NCBI GenBank assembly: GCA_000310025.1
Contig: FN648785.1
Coordinates: forward strand, 385,792 to 449,791
DNA length: 64,000 nt
DNA from: Ectocarpus siliculosus
Taxonomy: Eukaryota; Sar; Phaeophyceae; Ectocarpales; Ectocarpaceae
Direction of reading: 5' to 3'
Below, piece by piece: positions 57,067 to 64,000 of this stretch. The position numbers and the translations under genes were made by a program. Positions within the stretch are counted from its first letter, which is position 1; each line of letters opens with the position of its first letter. The notes below the pieces were generated by a model, which ran no database searches, was not told the DNA's origin, and saw only the letters and a program-made list of their open reading frames with translations.

Positions 57067-57612
57067 TCAGTTTACCGTAGTAGAGGGTGCGAACAGCGGC
57101 GGATTCCAAGGAGAAGGAATGGTACTGAACTCAAGCAGCGGTTCACCAGCAACAGGGGTGTATGCCAACACGAGCCAAACATCTGCACCAATGCACCCAT
57201 CATGCCGTGTTCCTCGCGGTTGAATTGTTGGTTGAGGAGCACCATCAATCTTGGACTCAATCGGCACTCGAGACGACTCATGAAGACCGCTCGTGGTTCT
57301 GCAATGCTGACGCCTCGCTTCCGTTCGACGCTCAATGTGACCGACTCACCGAACATGCTCGCGCGTGCATTGGGGCAGATGCTTCAGTCCGCTCCCCACC
57401 AACCCCGCCACCCCCCCCACCCCGCGGCGCCCCTTCGTGGAAAATGAGCTCGTCGCCCACCACGGTCCTGTAGTAGGTGTTCAGGAGTGTTCGGGGACAC
57501 ATCATCCGAACCACCGTCTCCCGACAATTTGTACTGTACGTCGGCGAGTTTGAACACACGCGAAACGGACAACGGTCAGGTTTAGCGTCCGTGGCAGGCC
57601 TTTCGAAAGCAA
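57067..57612 (-). pseudogene. Possible coding relic interrupted by the copia element
   Basis: Several minus-strand pieces look protein-like. One runs from the copia boundary through TVVGDELIFHEGAPRGG to a possible donor (GTGAGT) near 57,350. Another (57,067-57,267) reads KIDGAPQPTIQPRGTRHDG and ends at a stop. I could not fix one consistent frame or recognise a family. The copia target site lies at its right edge, and pieces may continue past 63,043. It is called a relic only because of composition and position; chance openness is possible. Confidence 0.25.
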
Positions 57613-57617
57613 ATCTG

Positions 57618-57949
57618 TGTTCGTGATTATTGCTGCTGTGTGTCGACAAGGAGCGCAGAACACTAACAGGAAGTTCAAATAACGGGACTGTCGTTTGGTA
57701 GGAATGTTTCTAGGAATGTTCTTCGTGGATGGTGTTCTCGGTATGTCGGATGGTTCATAGACCCGAGCGTGTTCTCGGTATGTCAGATAGTACATTGGTC
57801 CGAGTTCCATGTTTTGTGTGTTGGTCGAGCGACATGGCTGATGCTGCGGTGCTCGCGCACCCAGCTCACTCCACCTTTTGACCTGTTCTCCTGGTCCAAG
57901 GTCTCATCAATACAACATCTTTTCCCCAGAAGCCACGAGTTTACCAACA
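57618..57949 (+). repeat. 5' LTR of the copia element
   Basis: 332 bp starting TGTTCGTGATTATTGC and ending TTTACCAACA. It includes two copies of a GTGTTCTCGGTATGTC motif about 45 bp apart, a possible promoter element. Confidence 0.95.
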
Positions 57950-58040
57950 CGCTATAGCGAACCAGTCGACTGCTGCTTGTCCCCTTGGACTGTACGTCAA
58001 GACTGAACGGAGGAAGATTGATCACCTTGCTTCGTGATGA

Positions 58041-58871
58041 GTGGGCCTGCTGGGGATCATGTTGGATGACCCACCTCCGGGTTATTCGCAGGATGTTATT
58101 GGTGGTGAGAGATTGGATTCGATTGAGACACAGTTGTCCCAGCTCACGAGCATAATCAAGTCGCTTGTTGGGCAACGAGGTGATCAGGTGGAGTCCTCTG
58201 TTTCATTTGCTGCTGCGCCGGGAAGCGGCGGAACAGAGTATGCTGGTGTGCATCAATCGGATGTCACTGGCAGGACTGTGGGAGGTACGGACAGTAGTGT
58301 CCAAGGCTTTGGCATGTCCAGCATGTGGGTTGGGAGTAGTAGTCTTGCAGACTCAGGCTTGAACCTTCGTGTAATTGTTGTTTGTCGTTCCTCTGCTGGT
58401 GGTAGAGCCAGCGGCGGAACCGACGCCGGTTGGCATCCTGTAAATGCTACTGGCAGGACTGCGGGAGGTAAGGGCAGCAGTGCCCAAGTCCTTGGCATGT
58501 CCAGCGTGAGAGTTGGGAGTAGTAGTCTTCTAGACTCAGACTTGAACCCTCATGCATCTGCTGTAAATCGTCCCTCTGCTGGTGCTGCAAGCTTTGGTTC
58601 GATTGGAACTGTTAGTGGGGCTTCGGGTAGTAGCCAGTCTTTCGGTTCGGGAATGGTTAGTGGGACTTTAGGTAGTCAGTCTTCCATTCCGGGAATGGTT
58701 AGTGGGGCTTTAGGTAGCCAGTCTTCCATTCCGCCCCCATCTACTCCATCGAGTGAGTGGTGGGGATGTGTCGCCAGTGGAAACACATATATTCCTGGGG
58801 TCGGCATTAATAACACAGGAGAAAACTTGGGTAGGAGTCCTTTTCAAAGTTCCCAAAGCTTCTGTTTTTGA
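58041..58871 (+). mobile_element. Gag-like region of the copia element
   Basis: An open stretch of about 276 codons. It has a short helical segment (IETQLSQLTSIIKSLV) and then a long Gly/Ser-rich part with internal repeats of a SVQGFGMSS-like motif and SQSSIPGMVSGALG. I see no zinc knuckle. The identification as gag rests on position. Confidence 0.55.
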
Positions 58872-59193
58872 CGGGACGGACGTGTCGTATCCGTCGTGGT
58901 CACAATTGTTTCTACTGAGTGCCCACAACAATAATCTGTATGAGGCTTTTGTTTCTGTGCTACATGTAGAGATTTCGATTGCAAGCATTGAATTCGATCT
59001 GACCCCCTGGGTAAGAGAAAGGATACAACATACATGGGTGTGCTGTGCCAGACTGAGATATCAAGGTGGATTTTGTTCGACTGTTTGAAGAACTCTCTCA
59101 AAACCATGGCTAGGCATGCAGGTTTCCCCAGCAAGGCATTTCGAGTGTTGAAAAATCACTTTCTACCCTTGAGCCAGAGCACTGTCTGGAACC

Positions 59194-60085
59194 TTGGAGT
59201 TGGTGTTTGTGACTGCTGATTTGAGTTTCTGTAGAGTTGGAGAATGTATTGTAATCTCCCAACTTGGGATATCACCTCTTTTCTCCCAGCGCAGATTGGT
59301 GGTGAGTCATGGAATTACCTTGCTTGGTGGTCCTGATGGTGTGATGACTGTTTTCGACGGACATACTATTTTTCAGAGCTTCGATGGCATGCTAATTAAG
59401 ACTGCGTATCGTCTTGAAGATAAATCTGTTGGTTCGGTGTTAACTGCCCTCACTCCTTCAAACCCCAAGCATGAATCTAAGATGGATGTGAACGAGTTTC
59501 ATAACATTTATGCTCATTCGCATGAGGGATTGCTTCGTACAACTGCAAAGCGACTAGGTATCGAGTTGACCGGTAAAATGCATGCTTGTACGGGATGTTC
59601 GATGTCGAAGGCATTCAAGAAAGGGATTGCTCATGAAACAAAATGCAGATCAGACAAAAAGTTGGGCAGAGTTTTTGTTGACCTGGGAGGGCGGAAGGAC
59701 GTTGCGTCCGTAGGGGGTAAACATTACCCCATGATAGTGAAGGATGATTTCACAAGACGTACATGGATGTATTTCCTGAAAAGTAAATCAGACGCTGCGA
59801 GTGCTTTCCGGAGTTGCTTTCCGGAGTTTCCTTGCAAGTGTTTGTGCTGATGGTATCCCATCATTGGTTGAGATTGTTAGATCTGACAATGGGTGGGAGG
59901 TTTTCGGAGGAGAATTTGCGTCCGTGTGCAACGAGCTCTTGATTAAGCAAGAGTTCACCCCGGCTTACAGTCCCCAATACAACGGTGTTGCAGAGCGTGG
60001 TTTGGGATTGATTGAGGCGGCGGCAATGGCTGCTCGTATTCAGGCAAAAATTTTTGTTTGGGCATGTGCAATTACCAAAGACTGA
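59194..60085 (+). mobile_element. GAG-pre-integrase and integrase region of the copia element
   Basis: The pre-integrase region carries the His/Cys zinc-binding set (HNIYAHSHEGL with the later CTGCSMSKA). It is followed by integrase-core segments, including VDLGG, VKDDFTRRTWMYFL, VRSDNGWEVFGG and AYSPQYNGVAERG. The region is interrupted, as noted for the element. Confidence 0.85.
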
Positions 60086-62624
60086 TAGACTATGGGCTGA
60101 GGCGATGCATTGGGCTTGCGAAGCAATTAACCACACAGCTTGTTCCGCTAACCCCGACAGTAAGTCACCGTATGAGATGTGGCATGGTGAAGCTAGTCAT
60201 GCTAGACCGTATCCGTTTTTGAAACCGGCGTACTGTAGGTGGCAGCGTCCGTCTAAGCTGCTACCGAAGGGTGAGGCTTGCTTTTATGTCGGTCCTTCGA
60301 GAGACCACCCGCGTAACTGTCATAGAGTACTTACGAGGGCTGGAACTATTCAGGAAACGAGGAATGTGACATGGGAAGCGTTGCCGTCACAACTCCCTCC
60401 ACCGCAACCGTCTCTCTTGCCGATAGAAGTTGCAGAGCAGGGAGGGGAGGAACGTGACGACGATGTAGAAGCTGAGGTATGGCCGCTTTTAGGAAGAGGA
60501 GTTCCCCACATTCTTTTGCGACGTGATATCTCTGGTGGAACAATCGATGAGGTTGGCAGTGTTGATGCAGGCAGTGTAGGTCAACCCCCCTCTATGCCAT
60601 CTTCGCCCGCGATTAATTCCCCTAGTAGCGCAGCTCCCCCTGTGTCTTCTCCAGCAGACGAGTTCTTCGATGAGGGAGGGCAGGGAGGGCCGGAGACAGG
60701 GCAGACAGAATCGGCGGGTCCGGGAGGGCAGGAGGTAGAGTCGGAGAGTCAGGAAGGTTTGGATCAAGAGTTGGTTGAGCCGGGAGGGCAGGAGGTACAA
60801 TCGGAGGCATTTCCCCCTGCTACGCACGTACCATCTAATCGTCGTGCGCGGCGTGAGCTTGCTAGTTACAACACTGCTATGAATGAGAATGTTGAAGTCA
60901 GAGAAGGCAGAACCCGTGCGCAAACTCGGGCAGTAAATCAGCAGAGCGTACCCGGCCTCATGGCCACTCTAGGACCCATCTCCGCATCAGATATAATATT
61001 GGCACTCTTAGTCGAACAGAGAGCATCTGATGCAATGGAATTGCCGAAAGTACTAATTCAAGATGTAGAGTCAGAACCGGGTAGCTATCAAGAAGCCCGC
61101 CAATCAAAGTATTCCACGATTTGGGACGAAGCCATGTCTGTAGAATTTGAAGGCTTGTTAAGAGCAGGAACGTTTGCGTTAGCAGTAAAGGCTCCAATAG
61201 GCTGTAACGTGATAGATTCTAGATGGGTCTACAAATGGAAAGCAGATGAAACAAGTAAGATAGTGAAGGCCAAGGCTAGGCTTGTAGCGAAGGGCTTCAA
61301 GCAGAAGTATGGTGTGGATTATCTTGAGACTTTCTCGCCTACTGCAAATGCTGCATCGATTCGTTTGTTGGTAGCATTGGCGTGCAAGTATGACTTGGAA
61401 TTTCTTCACTTTGACATTGAGCAAGCGTTTGTTCAGTCGGAATTGGATCACGAGGTGTTCATGAAGTTGCCTCCTGGCTGTGAGTCGATGACAGGAAAGG
61501 TAGTCCGTTTAGACAAGAGTTTGTATGGACTGAGACAGGCATCTAGAACATTTCACAAGAGACTTGTGTCGGACCTGAAGAGGATTGGTTTCGAACAGTC
61601 TCTGTCTGACCCCTGTGTTCTTCGTTTCATTATGGGAGACGAGGTGTTGGGTATGATTGCGATTCATGTGGATGACATTCTGTATGCAGGAATTGAGAGG
61701 CTTGCCAAGATGGTTGTGGAACCGCTAGGTGACTCTCCCCCCACGAAGAATTTGGGCGAGGTCAAGTTCTTTCTTGGTTGCGCATTCGTTCGCGACCGCA
61801 AGGCTGGTACGATTGAGATGTCTCAAGAGAGTTACATCAGGAGTGTTCTCGAGAGATTCAATGTTTGTCGCACCAGCTCGATCCCTGCTTCCCCTGTTAG
61901 TGATTACAGGTCCGTGATGGAGGATGAGGGGGCAGGAGATGTGCCGTTCCGAGAGGTGGTGGGGAGCCTGATGTGGATCGCCAACCAGACAAGGCCCGAC
62001 ATCTCAAATGCTGTGCGGGCGGTGGCGAGGCACTCTCACGAGCCAAAGAAGAGCCACTGGAAGGCGGCCCAGAAGATTCTGAATTATCTTCTGGAGACGG
62101 CACATCTAACTTTGAAGTACAAGCAGGACACTATGGTAGACGTAGGCACGTTGGTGTACGTAGACGCAGACTTCGCCAGTAAGGCCACTGACCGTAGATC
62201 AGTTTCGGGAGCACTAGTTCTTGTAGCTGACTGTCTTGTTGCTTGGATTTCTAGGACGCAGAAATGTGTCACACTTTCAACCACTGAAGCAGAGTATGTT
62301 GCGATGGGTGACGGTGTGAAAGAGGCTCTGTTTGTCAACGGAATGCTCGAGTTCTTGAGGCCTAGTGAGAAGCTTGGTAAGATCCAGGTACGCGAGGATA
62401 ACGAGGGTGCAATTGCACTTGCTGAGAATCCACTTAGTTCGTGTAACAGTAAGCACATTGACGTGAGGCACCATTTTCTTCGGAATTTGACAGAAGAGGG
62501 AGTGTTGGAAATCAGTCATGTCGCTAGCGAAAGACAGCATGCGGACATCCTGACGAAGGCGCTGCCGAGAGATCTTTTTGAAGTTCATCGTAATTTTGCT
62601 CTAGGCTCGAGATCTGAGAAGTAG
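60012..62624 (+). mobile_element. Integrase tail, reverse transcriptase and RNase H of the copia element
   Basis: A long open region. The integrase C-terminal part is followed by an acidic Gly/Glu-rich linker. The reverse transcriptase shows WVYKWKAD, KARLVAKGFKQKYG, FDIEQAFVQSEL, LDKSLYGLRQASR and the active site IHVDDILYAG. RNase H shows LVYVDADFASK, STTEAEYVAM and HIDVRHHFLR. All are typical of Ty1/copia polymerases. Confidence 0.93.
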
Positions 62625-62706
62625 ATAGAGGTCTGAGTCGTGTTTTCAATTTTTGCTATTTCTGATATATATTTGGTCTGGTCGAGACAACAGCCCCAAG
62701 GGAGGG

Positions 62707-63038
62707 TGTTCGTGATTATTGCTGCTGTGTGTCGACAAGGAGCGCAGAACACTAACAGGAAGTTCAAATAACGGGACTGTCGTTTGGTAGGAATGTTTCT
62801 AGGAATGTTCTTCGTGGATGGTGTTCTCGGTATGTCGGATGGTTCATAGACCCGAGCGTGTTCTCGGTATGTCGGATAGTACATTGGTCCGAGTTCCATG
62901 TTTTGTGTGTTGGTCGAGCGACATGGCTGATGCTGCGGTGCTCGCGCACCCAGCTCACTCCACCTTTTGACCTGTTCTCCTGGTCCAAGGTCTCATCAAT
63001 ACAACATCTTTTCCCCAGAAGCCACGAGTTTACCAACA
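62707..63038 (+). repeat. 3' LTR of the copia element
   Basis: 332 bp, matching the 5' LTR except at one position seen by eye. It follows the purine-rich tract directly and is followed by the ATCTG target duplication. Confidence 0.95.
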
Positions 63039-63043
63039 ATCTG

Positions 63044-64000
63044 CGGGTCGGTTAGGTTCATGCTGGCTCTGCTGTGGATGAAGAAACGGGGTAACGAAAC
63101 ACGAGCAGGCACGTACTTCGTGTCTCGAGACTTGGAAGATGATAGTATTGCTGTAGCCCTTGAACAAGGCCGAAAACATAAACGCCGGTCGTGGGGGGCG
63201 CGGGCGTGCCACCAAGATGCTTGCACGCCGAAGTATAGCCGCGGCAGCTGCTGCATCTCCCGTGTGCGTGCGAGACGTGTTAGGGTAGATGCGGGGTATC
63301 GATGTACGCCTGTGCGGTTCCGTGTGCGTCGGCAACGACAAAAAATACGGGGAGAATCCTGCCTGAAGCCGCGTGCGTGTAGTGCGAATCTGGATAGATA
63401 GTTAGGTGTTTCGTTGACATGACACCTACAAGCCAATAAAAGTCACGGGTACCCGTGGGATACAGCCGTGGACACATGATCAGCGACGAATCTCTTGGGC
63501 ATGTAGTTCTAGTCTTCATTTTCAAACGGAACACAAGGTAGACATGGCGCTCCCCTGGAGTCAACAAGCTGAATGAGACAATCGAACAGCACGCGGCGAT
63601 ATGTACGATTAGCGCACGTACGTGAATCGACAGAATTTGGACTCCAAAGCGAAACAGCACTTTCTAGTGGAGCGGAGTGGTGATGTGACCCCACCCGTCG
63701 TCGACAGCAGGGGCGTCGAGGTTTCCCGCTTGTTACATGGATACCACCACCAGCTCGATGACACCACCTACGGGGAAATCCTCTTTTGAATAAGGCCATT
63801 ATGTCCTGGAGCAAGCACGGCAGAGAAAACGGCAAGAGAGGTCGCGCGCACCTGCCGACGATTGGTAGGAGTTTGGAGAGAAACTGGACTACAATATACT
63901 CGGCATATGGTGTATTTCTGTGCAGTCACGGTATCAACACGGCGGTCCCGTCTTGTGCAGTTGCCGCAGGGACAAAACACACGAACAAGCATAAAGCGTT
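63044..64000. other. Right flank, no supported gene
   Basis: A plus frame from about 63,060 to 63,401 (TYFVSRDLEDDSIAVALEQ) has coding-like composition at its start. It becomes Arg/Cys-rich and has no splice support. It and the minus-strand pieces left of the copia element could belong to one interrupted locus, but I cannot link them. The rest shows only short frames. Confidence 0.35.

Larger units (their letters stand above)
57618..63038 (+). mobile_element. Ty1/copia LTR retrotransposon, young
   Basis: This 5.42-kb element has 332-bp LTRs at 57,618-57,949 and 62,707-63,038 that differ by one base by eye, both TG...CA. It is flanked by the 5-bp target duplication ATCTG (57,613-57,617 and 63,039-63,043). 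A purine-rich tract (CCCCAAGGGAGGG) precedes the right LTR. The parts run gag-like region, GAG-pre-integrase, integrase, reverse transcriptase, RNase H, which is the copia order. The near-identical LTRs indicate a recent insertion. The coding region is broken in about three places, so this copy is probably not active on its own. Confidence 0.95.

Noticed and set aside
1-64000. CRISPR array, prophage, giant-virus insertion or bacterial-type operon
   Set aside because: No spaced identical repeats with unique spacers, no phage or large-virus genes recognised, and the host genes are intron-rich and eukaryotic.

Overview
The window looks like nuclear DNA of a brown alga (Phaeophyceae, Ectocarpus-like) or a close stramenopile relative. 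This is inferred from style, not from a database match. Host genes are cut into many short exons by GT-AG introns of roughly 70 to 2,500 bp. The proteins carry runs of Gln, Ala, Gly and Ser from CAG/GCN repeats. Intergenic DNA is rich in microsatellites and poly-C tracts. Two classes of retroelement, a DIRS-superfamily tyrosine-recombinase element and a Ty1/copia element, sit between the genes. Splice sites were placed by eye. Most exon chains below keep reading phase across every junction, which is the main support for them.

Layout. At 1.4-2.1 kb there is a GC-rich block, probably a minus-strand exon. From 5.7 to 18.3 kb runs a plus-strand gene of about 12 exons for a large low-complexity protein with a coiled coil, which I could not assign to a family. 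Its introns hold a CTGT microsatellite, a 19-bp minisatellite and a 1.25-kb foldback element. From 21.4 to 27.5 kb is a plus-strand MYB-related (SHAQKYF-type) transcription factor of eight exons. An isolated minus-strand terminal exon lies at 30.2-30.4 kb. From 33.2 to 41.2 kb is a plus-strand RluA-type RNA pseudouridine synthase of ten exons. From 43.4 to 46.3 kb is a minus-strand secreted spondin_N-domain protein of six exons whose phases all close to give 218 residues.

The right third is mostly mobile DNA. A nearly whole 7.56-kb DIRS-superfamily retrotransposon (46,503-54,063) has split direct repeats in the order A1-ORFs-B1-A2-B2 and begins about 210 bp upstream of the spondin start codon. 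Beyond it, at 55.9-56.1 kb, lies a damaged second copy of the last spondin exon on the same strand, so the element separates two tandem gene copies. A young Ty1/copia element (57,618-63,038; 332-bp LTRs, 5-bp target duplication ATCTG) has landed in sequence that may have been coding on the minus strand. The host genes show no functional relationship and are not an operon.

No rRNA, tRNA, CRISPR array, prophage or giant-virus insertion was recognised. I found no convincing previously undescribed biological system. The most unusual items are the foldback element, the duplicated spondin locus around the DIRS-type element, and repeated small duplications of intron/exon boundaries.
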